In this document: positions 20,388 through 30,327 of the stretch, one piece after another
Position numbering within the stretch: the first letter of the stretch is position 1
Layout: each line of letters opens with the position of its first letter
Origin: Leishmania martiniquensis
Taxonomy: Eukaryota; Euglenozoa; Kinetoplastea; Trypanosomatida; Trypanosomatidae
Length of the DNA stretch: 64,000 nucleotides
Assembly: GCF_017916325.1 (NCBI RefSeq)
Contig: NC_090143.1
Location: 62,001-126,000, forward strand
Direction of reading: 5' to 3'
Translations under genes and position numbers: made by a program
The notes under the pieces: generated by a model
Told to the model about the DNA's origin: nothing
Database searches by the model: none
What the model saw: the letters and a program-made list of their open reading frames with translations, nothing else

Positions 20388-20941
20388 TCGTCCACTGCCT
20401 TTCCCTTCACTCTGTCGTGGTGAAGGAGCGGAGGACGTCCGCTAAAGTGCCGCTAGGCGGCTGTGCTGGAGGGCACACCCTTCGCCGTCGGACTTGCTGC
20501 TCATCTCTACCCTCCCTCCCTTCCTCTGTGTGTGTGTGTGTGCTCAGTGTCTGCTGCCGCTGCCCTTATCCAACACCAAACGCCTCTCTCTGAGTTCGAG
20601 AGGGGTGACGCGATTTGCCGACAGGGGCGGCAACACCGGTCAGGTTGGTGCAGGTGTGCGCGCGTGTGCGCTTCTCCCCTTTCTATTTTTTGCCACCCGC
20701 GCGCCCCTTAGAGAGAGAGACCGATGCCGCTCCTACGATGGGGTCGTACATCAGAAGCGCCTGCATGACAACGCGTGCGCGGGATGATGACGCCCCGAGG
20801 CTGCCCCCTCCTCATTCCCTCCCGCCCCGACTCCTTCACCCCCTCCTGACCTGCTTGCCGTCAGGGATCCAAGTCTCGCACGCGGGTGCAGACACACACA
20901 CAAAAAAAAACATACGCACATACACACACATCCATTGCGAG
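20388..20941. other. Spacer upstream of UBA2
   Basis: C/T-rich DNA with a GT microsatellite near 20530-20540 and the probable UBA2 acceptor at 20863-20864. Confidence 0.6.
20808..20864 (+). promoter_or_regulatory. Predicted spliced-leader acceptor for UBA2
   Basis: A long C/T-rich run (20808-20850) is followed by CTTGCCGTCAG ending at 20864. This places the mRNA start downstream of the in-frame ATGs at 20738 and 20765 and supports the start at 20942. Confidence 0.6.
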
Positions 20942-23900
20942 ATGATGAGCGGTGACGATGGCGCCCCTGCTATGGACGTGCGCATCGGGCACGTCCTTAT
21001 TCCTCGTGCGAGTGAATCCGCGGTGCTCTCATCACCCGAGCCGGCAAACAAGAAAGCGCGCACGGAAGCTTTGGCGGCACCGAGCAGCTCCTCGATAGCG
21101 GCGGATGTGGTGACCGTTGCTGCGTGGTCGGAGGACTGCATCGCGCAGGCTCTTCGACAGTACGCTGCCGCTGTGCTCGCAGCGGCTTCTTTTGAGGTGG
21201 TGGAGGGCAGAGACTTGGCCCCTTCCGCAGCTGCCTCTGCGACTGTTTTGAAGGCTGTGAAAAGTGCAGCCAGCAAGTGGGTAAGGGCGTGGCCAGCGGT
21301 GCGCCTCACCCCGGCACGTGCAGACACGGCTGACAGCCTTAGCGAGGAGACGAAGTCGTCCGCGGCTGGCTGGTCGGCGGTCAGTTTCTCCTTTGTGCCC
21401 GGACTTCTCGAGTCGTTAGTCTCTACAAGTCCTGGAGGTGGCGGCGCCGGCGCCAGCGGGGCTGCCGCGCTGGACGCTGCGTCCATCGTCGACGCCACGA
21501 CGCTCCGTGTGTTGGCTGCGATCCCTCTCCCTCGTAGCCTCTGCGTCCCCTTCCCAAGCACCTCGACGGAAGCCATGGCCGACAGCTGCGCCGGGTGCGT
21601 GTCTGCCGTTCTCGTCGAGTGCCTCCGGCTCTGTGCGGCCGCGGCGACACCTCCTCGTGTGTTGTCCTCTGAGCAGCACTCACAGAGGCCGGTGCCGGCG
21701 CTGTTCCCTTACAGGGATGGCGTGCTGCCGGCGGAGCTTCGGGCGAAGCCTCTCTTTCTCGTTGGCGCCGGCGGCATCGGCTGCGAGGTGCTTAAAGTTC
21801 TGGTGCTGAGTGGCTTCGCAGAGATTCACATCATCGACCTCGACACGATCGACGCGACGAATCTCAATCGACAGTTTCTCTTCCAGGCAGCGGATGTGGG
21901 GCGCTCAAAGGCGGACACGGCGCGCCGCGTCGTGCTTGAGTGGTTTTCAGCCCCCGACAATCCGGCACCTGATCGCGCCAGCGCTCTCTGCAGCCGTCGG
22001 ACGCCACCGCGTATTGTGGCGTACCACGACAACGTCAAGGCGGATCACTACGACGATGCCTTCTACCGGCAGTTCGCCGTGGTGCTGAGCGCGCTGGACA
22101 ACGTATCGGCACGGCAGCATGTGAACCGCATGTGCATGCGAAACGACATCCCCCTCATCGAGAGCGGCACGATGGGGTACAATGGGCAGGTGCAGCCCAT
22201 CCTCAAGGACGTGTTTGAATGCTACGACTGCCGGCCAAAGCCGCCGGATACGAAGACGTTCGCCGTGTGCACCATCCACGCGCGTCCCACGACGATGGTG
22301 CACTGCGTGCACTACGCGAAGGAGCTGTACGAGACTCTTTTCGGCGGCGACGCGTTGGGTTCGGATGTGGAGGTAGCGAATACTCTCAATGTTGCTGGCG
22401 CCATTGCCAAGGCGGGCACCGCCTCTGCCGAGTCGTCGCACGAAGAGAAGCAGCCGGAGCGCGCCACAGCGGGACCGGGTGAGAGTGGCGAGCTGTCGTA
22501 CCTGCGCAGTATGATCTCTGAGTGGCGCCGCCAGCACTCCACCCCGTCGCCAAGGTGCGCAGGCGCGGCTACTTGTGCCTCCGTGGAGGCGTCATCTACG
22601 CTGCGGCGCAATGAAGTTGGCGGCAGTGAAGGCAGCCGCACCTCCGCCGCCGCCGCCGCCCTCGCTGCCGCGCTGTTGCGTCTGCTCTTTGTGACTAAAG
22701 TGGAGGAACTCGTGTCGATGAGGGCGTCCTGGTCAACGAAGCCGCCGGAGCCGCTGAGCCGATATGATATCGATCGTGTTGCGGCAGCGCACGTGCCCGT
22801 GAGCATCACCGGGGTATCGCCGGCGCCACTTCCAGGGGATCGTCTGCTATCGGTTCAGGAGTGCATGGACATGTTCCTCTGCGCCGTGACGGAGTGCCTC
22901 GCCCGCCCCAGCGGGGTGCCCTTTAGGAAGGAGGACGATGTGTCGGTGCGCTTCGTCAGCGCCACGGCGAACATGCGCGCTCATGTCTTCCACATCGCGG
23001 AGCAGTCGCTCGAGGAGGTGCGGAGCATTGCCGGCTCTATCGTCCCAGCCATTGCCACAACGAACGCGACTATCGCCGGGGCCGTGGTGCACGAGTTGAT
23101 GTCGCTGCTGCGCAGCAGCGCCTTCCCGCCTGGGAGCACGACTGCTGCTCAGCCGGCGCTCTTGGTGAAGGCAGAGTTGAGGGATGGGGCAGCACCCGCG
23201 TCCGGGCGGACATCGCCACGCGCGTGTGTTGTGTACGCCCGAAAGGCTCCACAGCTGCGCCGCCGTCGAGTTCTGCTGCCAGCGGGTCAGCGGCATTTTG
23301 CCCCGGCCCTCTTTATGGAGTACGCTCATGACGGCGCAGCCTCGCCGAATGAGGGTGCCTCGACGGCGGCGACGCGCTACGCGCCGATGCGGGCGGCCCT
23401 GGCGTTGGTGGGGGCGGAGCATGGCACTGCCGATCCTCCTCGCAACTACGGCACAGCAGAGGGAGGCGGCAAGGCAGGGCGCAGTGTGACCGTGGTGGAC
23501 CACCTCCTTGTGCACAGCACCGTGCCGAACCCACCGAATCGCCCCCATTGCGTCGTTTGTCAGGATGTGCATCCGGAGGTGTGCGTCTCACTGAACCTGC
23601 GCACCACGACGCTTGGCCAGCTTGTCCACCTCGTCCTCGAGGACGCTTTAGGGCTAGAGTCACCGTCCGTCAGCCATGGGCCCACCTTGTTGTACGAGGG
23701 CGAGGACTATGAGGCGCTGGCCGAACACATGCTCGCGGACGTGCTACAGCTTCCGCCCACCGATGGCGCGGGGATCGCTCGCCCACGTCCGAGTTACACT
23801 CTCACCGCCGACGCACTCACCAAGGACGTGTCATGGAACGTAGTGCTGATGCATGCAAACGTGGAGGCAGCCATACCGGCCCCGCCACCGTCAAACGCGC

Positions 23901-24181
23901 TGTTCGATATCTCTGGGCTTGAGCAGGCACAGAAGGCGGAGCAGCGCGCCTTGGCTCGTCTCGCGGCGCAGCACGAGCGGGGTGAGGAAGAGGATGACGA
24001 CGGAAGTCACAGAGCTCCGCTAGGAACGGCAGCCCTCGCTTCTTCAGCAGAAGCCACAGCTGCACAAGTAACGGTGGTCGTCATCGTCTCAGATGACGAG
24101 GAGCAGCCACGGGCCGTGGTGCCTGCCGCGAATCGCGTATCGAGCCGTGCTGCAAAGGATGACATCGTTGTGCTGGACTAG
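20942..24181 (+). CDS. UBA2: SUMO-activating enzyme subunit 2 (UBA2), extended
   Basis: A 1,079-residue E1-type subunit that with its partner AOS1 would adenylate SUMO and pass it to UBC9, mainly in the nucleus. Visible parts: nucleotide-binding VGAGGIG (274-280) followed by the adenylation core with IIDLDTID, NLNRQFLF and ALDNVSARQHVNRMC; zinc Cys pairs at 427/430 and 870/873; and the catalytic cysteine Cys443 in the VCTIHARPTTMVHC context diagnostic of UBA2. A ubiquitin-fold-like region follows (about 874-980). The protein is far longer than usual UBA2 (about 640 residues in human). It has an N-terminal extension of about 260 residues, Ser/Ala-rich inserts after the catalytic Cys, and an extended tail with two hydrophobic-acidic motifs (VVVIVSDDEE at 1045-1054, DIVVLD at the C-terminus) resembling SUMO-interaction motifs. 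The start at 20942 (a second ATG is at 20945) follows the predicted acceptor. Confidence 0.93.
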   Translation: MMSGDDGAPAMDVRIGHVLIPRASESAVLSSPEPANKKARTEALAAPSSSSIAADVVTVAAWSEDCIAQALRQYAAAVLAAASFEVVEGRDLAPSAAASATVLKAVKSAASKWVRAWPAVRLTPARADTADSLSEETKSSAAGWSAVSFSFVPGLLESLVSTSPGGGGAGASGAAALDAASIVDATTLRVLAAIPLPRSLCVPFPSTSTEAMADSCAGCVSAVLVECLRLCAAAATPPRVLSSEQHSQRPVPALFPYRDGVLPAELRAKPLFLVGAGGIGCEVLKVLVLSGFAEIHIIDLDTIDATNLNRQFLFQAADVGRSKADTARRVVLEWFSAPDNPAPDRASALCSRRTPPRIVAYHDNVKADHYDDAFYRQFAVVLSALDNVSARQHVNRMCMRNDIPLIESGTMGYNGQVQPILKDVFECYDCRPKPPDTKTFAVCTIHARPTTMVHCVHYAKELYETLFGGDALGSDVEVANTLNVAGAIAKAGTASAESSHEEKQPERATAGPGESGELSYLRSMISEWRRQHSTPSPRCAGAATCASVEASSTLRRNEVGGSEGSRTSAAAAALAAALLRLLFVTKVEELVSMRASWSTKPPEPLSRYDIDRVAAAHVPVSITGVSPAPLPGDRLLSVQECMDMFLCAVTECLARPSGVPFRKEDDVSVRFVSATANMRAHVFHIAEQSLEEVRSIAGSIVPAIATTNATIAGAVVHELMSLLRSSAFPPGSTTAAQPALLVKAELRDGAAPASGRTSPRACVVYARKAPQLRRRRVLLPAGQRHFAPALFMEYAHDGAASPNEGASTAATRYAPMRAALALVGAEHGTADPPRNYGTAEGGGKAGRSVTVVDHLLVHSTVPNPPNRPHCVVCQDVHPEVCVSLNLRTTTLGQLVHLVLEDALGLESPSVSHGPTLLYEGEDYEALAEHMLADVLQLPPTDGAGIARPRPSYTLTADALTKDVSWNVVLMHANVEAAIPAPPPSNALFDISGLEQAQKAEQRALARLAAQHERGEEEDDDGSHRAPLGTAALASSAEATAAQVTVVVIVSDDEEQPRAVVPAANRVSSRAAKDDIVVLD

Positions 24182-25127
24182 CAGCCCGCGATTGCGTGTG
24201 CATGTGTTGCGGGCGGACTGCCGTGATGATTCGCCACGTATGGCAGTCACTAAAGCACCGGGGCACACAGGAGCCGCACCCGCCCTTTCTGCCTTGATGG
24301 GTACGGAAGAGCAGATTTCCCGATACCGCGTGCGATCATCGCGGCGCCTCTTCGCCGCCATAACCCTTTCCCCTCTTGACGACACACCGACGGTGCTCAA
24401 ATTGGCGGACTCGCGCCTTGCCGTGTGTATGTGTGCGCGAGGGACGTAACGGCGCGATAAGATCGTGGGCGCACTCTGCCGCTGGCTTCTTGTCTGTGCG
24501 CCGTGCACGCGATATCTGTAGTCGAGCTGTCCGTGGTACGACCAGCGCTCATTTTGCTTGGGAAGGAGTCCACGAGTGCGATGTGATAACGCTGCCCCCC
24601 CACACGCACACACTCACTCTGTTGTCTTCCCTCCTGTCGGCGTCTTCAGCGTAAGCAAAGCCCTTTCTGGACCTCCCTCCGCATCCCCGATCTGATGGGA
24701 GTTGGGGGGGAAGAGGGGAAAGGGCACCGCACTCTCATGCATGCTTTATCACAACGCGCCAAGACGCGTACCTCTGCCTTTTAGCGCAAGCGCGTGCGCG
24801 CCCTCTCTTCCTGCCGGTATGGTACCGGTGTGCAGCTCTTCCCCCCCCCCGCCTCTCTCCCTGCCAACTCGCTGGCGCCGGGGAAGGGTTAGACGTACTC
24901 ACGCGTGAGTCCTCTGGGGGGAGGGAGAGTGGCTGGCGCGCTTCGTAGAGCCTCAGAAACCGTCGCGTCTACGAGTCTGTCAGGCACATGCCACACCTCT
25001 CCGTGAGGGATGTATCTCCTTGAACTTTCTCGTCCTCCTCTCCTGTGCGGCCAAGGGCCAAAGATAGACACACACCCAAGGAGGGGGCGGCTAACGGGAG
25101 TCCCTGCGGCCGCAGCGCCTCACCTCA
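24182..25127. other. Spacer upstream of the ABC1-like gene
   Basis: Mixed-composition DNA without coding signature. A C/T run at about 25017-25044 followed by AG at 25054-25055 is a possible acceptor for the next gene. Confidence 0.55.
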
Positions 25128-26696
25128 ATGCCCTTGCACTTTGCCCGCGCCGCGCGCTATGGTGCCGCGGCGGTGGGACTCGTGGGAGTCGGCACGGCCG
25201 CCATTGCCATGCCGCCGAAGGAGACGATCCCGCCGGCGCTGCTACCCTCGCGTGTTCTGCTCGAGGGCATCGGCCGTGTCGGGCGGTGCGTGTACACAGG
25301 TGGGCAGATTTACTGCGATTACGCCTTCCATGTGACCCAGCAGGACCGGCAGGAGCTGTGGGACGAGGTACACAGTCGGTGCGCGCAGCGGCTGGTTGCC
25401 CTGGCAGAGCAGAACGGCGGACTGTACGTGAAAGCGGGGCAGATCTTTGCGAACATGAGCCATATCCTCCCGCATCAGTACTGCCGCGTGATGGCAGTGC
25501 TGCAGGATGCCGTCGTGAAGCGGCCCTACGCGGAAGTGGTGGCGGTCCTGGAGAAGGAGTTGGGACAGCCTCTCAGCGAGAGCTTCTCCTATATTGATCC
25601 GACCCCACTCGCAGCTGCGTCGCTGGCGCAGGTGCACCGTGGCCGTTTGCGCGACGGGAAGACGGAGGTGGCGATCAAGGTGCAGTACATTGACATTGCG
25701 CAGCGATTCAATGGTGACATGCGCACCATCGCTCTCATGTTCGCCGCGGCGAGTCGCTTCTTTCCCGGCTACGACTTTGGGCAGATCATGACGAAGCTGA
25801 ACGACACCGTCGCCGCCGAGTTGGACTTCCGGCTCGAGGGCCGCAATAGCGACCGCGCCGCGGCAGATCTGCGGGCCTGCGGTTGGGGCGAGCGCGTCGT
25901 GTGCCCGCACATCTTCTGGGAGTACACCAGAAAGCGCGTGCTCGTGTCACAGTTCATCCCGGGTGCGGTGAAGATTTCTGACCGCGCCGGGATCGAGGCG
26001 ATAGGGCTGAACGTGAAAGAGGTGGCATCGACGTTCTTCGACGCCATTGCCTTCCAAATCTTTCGCACCGGCTTCTTTCACGGCGACCCGCACGCCGGCA
26101 ACGTCCTCGTACACAAGCTGCCGAACGGGAAGCCACAGGTGGTGCTGCTTGACTTTGGCCTGTGCGCGGAACTCAGCACGGCACAGCGCCGCGAGATCAG
26201 CGACATTTGGACCGCTTCCATGACCCGCGACACCCCCAAGATCACCGAGATTGCGCACCGCTACCATTGTGGCGACTGCGAGCTGTTTGCCTCCTGCTTT
26301 CTCCAGCACCCGTACGAGTACTCTGCGAACAGCGCCAGTGGCCGACTGAATAGCTCGCGCATGCTGGAGAGCATGCGGGACACCGTGAAGCATCGCATGA
26401 CGGAACTCAACGATATTGTAGCAGCGTTGCCGAAGGAGTACGCCCTCGTGCTGCGCAGCATTATGGCAACCAAGGCCATCAACCGCGAGCTCAGCGAGGC
26501 GGCGAACCGGCCGATGTGCATGCTGCGCTACTCCCTGAAGACCTCTCACGAGGACCTGCCCAAGATCAAGTTCATGGCGTTGATGGCCAAGGCTTGGCTG
26601 TCAGAGTGGTGCTCGTCGCTCATTTTGCGGTTCACACTATGGCGGCACCCGGAGCTATCTGAGGTGCTGGAGGGCTCGCTACAGCTCAGCGGCTAA
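25128..26696 (+). CDS. ABC1/ADCK (UbiB) atypical kinase
   Basis: A 522-residue member of the ABC1/UbiB/COQ8 atypical protein-kinase-like family. Motifs in order: KAGQ (102-105), the Ala-rich loop AAAS (162-165) that replaces the normal glycine loop, the ATP-contacting Lys184 (VAIKVQY), ExD at Glu231-Asp233, HGDPHAGN (318-325) as catalytic loop, and DFG (342-344). All kinase residues are kept, so it should bind nucleotide. Family members act in mitochondria in ubiquinone synthesis (COQ8) or lipid and cristae homeostasis (ADCK1/5-like). The KAGQ and surrounding sequence look closer to the ADCK1/5 branch than to COQ8, but that is a judgement by eye. The N-terminus is Ala/Arg-rich with a hydrophobic segment (about 10-28), fitting a mitochondrial presequence or anchor. 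Confidence 0.9.
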   Translation: MPLHFARAARYGAAAVGLVGVGTAAIAMPPKETIPPALLPSRVLLEGIGRVGRCVYTGGQIYCDYAFHVTQQDRQELWDEVHSRCAQRLVALAEQNGGLYVKAGQIFANMSHILPHQYCRVMAVLQDAVVKRPYAEVVAVLEKELGQPLSESFSYIDPTPLAAASLAQVHRGRLRDGKTEVAIKVQYIDIAQRFNGDMRTIALMFAAASRFFPGYDFGQIMTKLNDTVAAELDFRLEGRNSDRAAADLRACGWGERVVCPHIFWEYTRKRVLVSQFIPGAVKISDRAGIEAIGLNVKEVASTFFDAIAFQIFRTGFFHGDPHAGNVLVHKLPNGKPQVVLLDFGLCAELSTAQRREISDIWTASMTRDTPKITEIAHRYHCGDCELFASCFLQHPYEYSANSASGRLNSSRMLESMRDTVKHRMTELNDIVAALPKEYALVLRSIMATKAINRELSEAANRPMCMLRYSLKTSHEDLPKIKFMALMAKAWLSEWCSSLILRFTLWRHPELSEVLEGSLQLSG

Positions 26697-28102
26697 ACAT
26701 ATTCGAAGAGGGCGGATAGGAGGAGACATCGCAGTATCTGATCAACCCAACATCTCAGGACCATCGTGTAATGGACATCTCAGCATATGCCTTTGAGTGC
26801 GCGCTCAGGCCTCCGCGTGCTGCCTGTCAAAGCGTGAACGCTCTCTGAACGGAGCTGCTCAGGGAGGAGGGAGGAGGGGGAGGGCGCGGACGAGGAGCGC
26901 TCTCGCTGTGGTTCGCTGTGCTCCTTCGTCGTCTATCAGGCGTCGACCGGTGACCCCCATCCTGTGTGTGTGTGCGCGCTGCCTGCATTGTGTGCGTGTG
27001 CGGGTGTGCAGAGGGGAATCCGTGCTGCCGCCGCCTTCGTCGCGCCTCGCAGACATTTTTTTTCGAGTTGGTTTTCTTTCCCTTAGCATCCACCGGCAGA
27101 GGGGACTGAGTGCGGAAGAGGAGAGAGTGGGGAAGAGGTGCAGGGAGGTGTATGCGGAGCGTGACTGGACGCCTGCGCTGGCGAGTGCTGGCGATGCGAT
27201 GGTCGAGGCGGCGGTGAGGGGAGCGGAACGTCTGTGTGCTGGAGAGAGGGGGGGTGAAAAGCGGGCCGACGGCACACAATGCAGTCGTTCAGCATTTTTT
27301 CTTCTTCCCCCCCTCAGCGTCACCCGCCCATTGCTCTCCCTCTCGGTGCTCGTCTAGCGTTCCGCCGCTCCTTGGCGCATGCGCGACGCCACGCGCTGAC
27401 CGACAGTAGCCTGAGATGGGACTCCATTGCTCGGTCCTCCATCTCGTGGCCTTCTCCACATCTCTGTGACGACTCCAAGTACGTTCTCGCTCTCACTGGG
27501 AGATAGGCAGCGCGCCGCGCCTACGCTCTCGTAAAAAGAGATGGAAGATCGGGAGCCTTTGAAGGGACGGACATGCATCCGCACATGATGTGTGCGGTCC
27601 TCGTCGCGCTCAAACATCGGCCGCGCGCATGCGAGTATTCTTGGATATACATCTTTGTGTGCCTCTCGGCTCAGTGCTCTCTCGTGTTTCCTTCACGGCC
27701 GCGTGCCGGGCACGCAGCTGTATGCTTCCCCGTCACCCCGCACACCAGACCTGCCGGCCCTCACGTGCGCGTCACTTTCTGCTCGCCTCTTCTCCACATC
27801 ATCCTCACGGTGCGACCCACCGCGCGTGTAACCCACATGCGTGCGCGATAACGTCTCTGCCCCCACAATCGCTTCACGCTCTACCGCCGTCGTGCTCAGC
27901 AAGTTACCACGGCCCGCCGGTGTGTGCCTCGGGAGCGACGCACCGGCGCCATCCCTCCGTCAAGACCGCCCTACACTGTGCAGGGGCGCACGCGCACACT
28001 CACAAAGCACCCCAGAAGCCGTTCAAAGCGCGTCCCTCCGCCTTCTTTCTCTTTCTCTCGGCACCTCTTTCATCGCTCTCTCCCGCCCACCGCCCGACCC
28101 TC
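26697..28102. other. Spacer upstream of bL9m
   Basis: No gene is seen. It holds G-rich blocks (26850-26890, 27110-27260) that make long Arg/Ser/Pro frames on both strands, a T-run at 27056-27064, and a C/T run at 28038-28095 just before the next start. Confidence 0.55.
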
Positions 28103-28891
28103 ATGCGGCGCACCGCCTGCGTCTGGGTCGCACCATGGGTACCACCCCCACGTCACGATGTCAAGGTTACGATGCCGCCGCCTCCTGGGGGCGAGGTGGG
28201 CGGCTCCTACGGCGTGTCCACGGGGTATAGTGACCGCCTCGCACGGACGCCGTACTGGAAGCGCATGGCATTGTCTACGTACGCACTGCGCATGAAGGAA
28301 AGGGAAACTCGCTACCCCATGAGCCCGTACCGCGAGGGCGAGTACGACCTGCGCTACACCGTCACCCCCTACCCCGACCATATGAAGCACCGCCCTCTGC
28401 TCGAGGTCGGCGAGGCCCATCAGATTCCGGCCATACAGATACCGGTCATATTTTTAGTGAATCTCTGGGACGAAGAGCGGCAAACATGGTTCGGACGCCA
28501 GTACGAGACCGTTTACGTGAGGCGCACCTTTGCGCGAGAGGAGCTGCTGCCGCAGCGGTATGCTATATACGCCACGGAGGAGGCGTACAAGCTGCTGGGG
28601 CTACCGGTAGTGAACCACAGCATCCATGAGGAGATCCCCAAGACCCCTCACGCCTACAAGAAGCTACTGGAGAAGCAGAGCTACACGGAGGAGCGGTGGA
28701 AGTACACGATCGAGTACCTCTTTCGCAAGTACGAGGCCGGTCCTCCAGAGCTGCAGGACAAGTCCGAGGATGACTGGGATGGCGTGGAGGAGTTGGCGGC
28801 GTCGGTTACGGCAGGTGGTGCCGCCGACGGCTCGGCGAAGCGTAAGGGGCCCGTCAGGCAGCGCAAGGCTCGCAAGGTCAAACTCTTCTGA
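28103..28891 (+). CDS. bL9m: Mitochondrial large-subunit ribosomal protein bL9m
   Basis: A 262-residue protein. Residues about 112-160 match the N-terminal domain of bacterial L9: a strand PVIFLVN, then after an insertion the segment YVRRTFAREELLPQRYAIYATEEA, equivalent to the family's GYARNFLIPxGxAxxAT signature. The rest is lineage-specific. It includes a charged N-terminal region with many Tyr/Arg (60-110), a C-terminal helical stretch and a basic Lys/Arg tail typical of kinetoplastid mitoribosomal proteins. Starting at ATG 28103 gives an Arg-containing, acid-free N-terminus suitable for mitochondrial import. ATG 28172 (residue 24) is an alternative if splicing occurs after the C/T tract that abuts 28103. 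bL9 is inferred from the motif only. Confidence 0.75.
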   Translation: MRRTACVWVAPWVPPPRHDVKVTMPPPPGGEVGGSYGVSTGYSDRLARTPYWKRMALSTYALRMKERETRYPMSPYREGEYDLRYTVTPYPDHMKHRPLLEVGEAHQIPAIQIPVIFLVNLWDEERQTWFGRQYETVYVRRTFAREELLPQRYAIYATEEAYKLLGLPVVNHSIHEEIPKTPHAYKKLLEKQSYTEERWKYTIEYLFRKYEAGPPELQDKSEDDWDGVEELAASVTAGGAADGSAKRKGPVRQRKARKVKLF

Positions 28892-29985
28892 GTAAGCGGT
28901 CGAGTGAGAGCACGAGATCTGCTATGCAGCGTCTGGGGGTGGGCGGTGGGCGGCGCCTGCCGGCGTCTCCGAAGTCGTCCATGCCAGCGGAGAGGACAGG
29001 GGACTGGCACGGTGCTCACTACTCTGTGTTTCTGTGCGTGTGTGTGCACGGTCGTATCTGCGCCTCTACGCAAACGCAGACGACATGGCAACGATCTCTG
29101 CGTCATCCGATGTGGCGATGCCTTCTCTGCACCTACCTGTACCCCCTCTTCCTGGTTGCGCGCTGGGCCACGCCATGCAGGCTCGTACATGTACGTATGC
29201 GGTGCCTCTCTCTCTCGGGTGTCTGCACCTCCGTGCGCAGGTCCTGTTGGTGCCCGTCAAGTCCGGTGGTGGTGTGGATGGTGATGAGGGCATCTGCGGC
29301 ATTTCTCCATCGGTGTTCTTAGTGTCTTCACCCGCGAGGGCACCGCTTTCGAGTGGGAGCGCGCGCGCTCTGCCCTTCGTCCACCTAATCAGCTCCAAAA
29401 CAACACACGCGTTCGCCCTCCTCGACGCCCTCCATCGCCGCATGCCAACCACATTTTTTTTCCATGTTTGCCTCGACCCAATGAAGACACCTCGATCGCT
29501 CTTGCCAGCGTACAAGGAGCTCGCCAGCCCGCGAGGACGAGCATGGTGAGAGGTAGCCCTCCATTACCGGGAGGGGCGTGGGGGAGGGAGTCACGGCCAT
29601 CGCCTCTGCCTATCCCATGACGCTTGTGGATCACACGGTACGCTTCTGATGCACCGAAGCTGTGGCGAGTGCCTGCGCAAGCGGCTTTCGTTATGTGCGC
29701 GCGCGACTTCTTTCATTCCTCTTTCCTTGCGCTCTTCCCTCGGTGCCACACTGGTGCACTTTCTCCTCGAACCCTTTGCCTCCCCCTCTGCTCGCTCGCG
29801 CACATGCCTTGGCGGTGGTGAATGTGTGGGCGGGCATGCCCTATCCTCCTGGGCGCAATGCCTCCATTCCTGCAGAGTGGGTCGGCCATAAGAACGTGGC
29901 ATACGCTGCTGCCCTTATCGTGGTGCGACGCAACCCCCCCCCTCCCCTCACTATTTCTCCTCCTCCATCCCCTCCTCGCGGCCCC
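28892..29985. other. Spacer between bL9m and the small membrane protein
   Basis: Mixed and C/T-rich DNA. The run of C and T at 29935-29980 sits directly before the next ATG, so the acceptor AG must lie upstream (for example 29874-29875). No coding sequence is recognised. Confidence 0.55.
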
Positions 29986-30327
29986 ATGAGCAGTCTTATG
30001 ATGGAGACGATCGTGAAGCCGCTGAAGCGGTACCCCACCCTTGGCGCCACCGTCGGCACCGGCGTGCTGTGCGCCTTCACCTACTGGTGGTACGCCACGT
30101 CCATCCGCGGTACTCTCCTCGCCACGCAGCGCAGCTGTCAGCAGATGTCAGACAGGGCCTTTCAGGAGTGCCGCGAGATGCTGAAGGCCGGCGAGCGCAG
30201 CTGGGGCGGCGACATCCGCTCCCGTGATGCGCAGGTGCGACGACTCGAGCTGCAAAATGTTGAGCAAACGCGCAGTGTGGCGCGGCTCGAGTCAGCCATG
30301 AAAATGTGCCTCCTTCAGAACGCATAA
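29986..30327 (+). CDS. Small single-pass membrane protein, unknown
   Basis: A 113-residue protein. A hydrophobic segment at about residues 18-38 (rich in Gly, Val, Leu, Trp and Tyr, ending in WWYATSIRG) follows a short basic N-terminus. The remainder is a charged, Arg/Glu/Gln-rich helix likely to form a coiled coil. The layout, a short N-terminal tail plus one membrane helix and a soluble helix, is common among small subunits of mitochondrial inner-membrane complexes and among tail proteins of organelle contact sites, but no family is recognised. The start was chosen at the first ATG after the upstream C/T run; the next in-frame ATGs are at residues 5 and 6. The composition and codon use match real genes here. 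Confidence 0.65.
   Translation: MSSLMMETIVKPLKRYPTLGATVGTGVLCAFTYWWYATSIRGTLLATQRSCQQMSDRAFQECREMLKAGERSWGGDIRSRDAQVRRLELQNVEQTRSVARLESAMKMCLLQNA

Noticed and set aside
20738..20941. Earlier in-frame ATGs (20738, 20765) as the UBA2 start
   Set aside because: The strongest pyrimidine tract and AG (20863-20864) lie downstream of them, and the extra sequence translates to Pro/Arg/His-rich UTR-like sequence.
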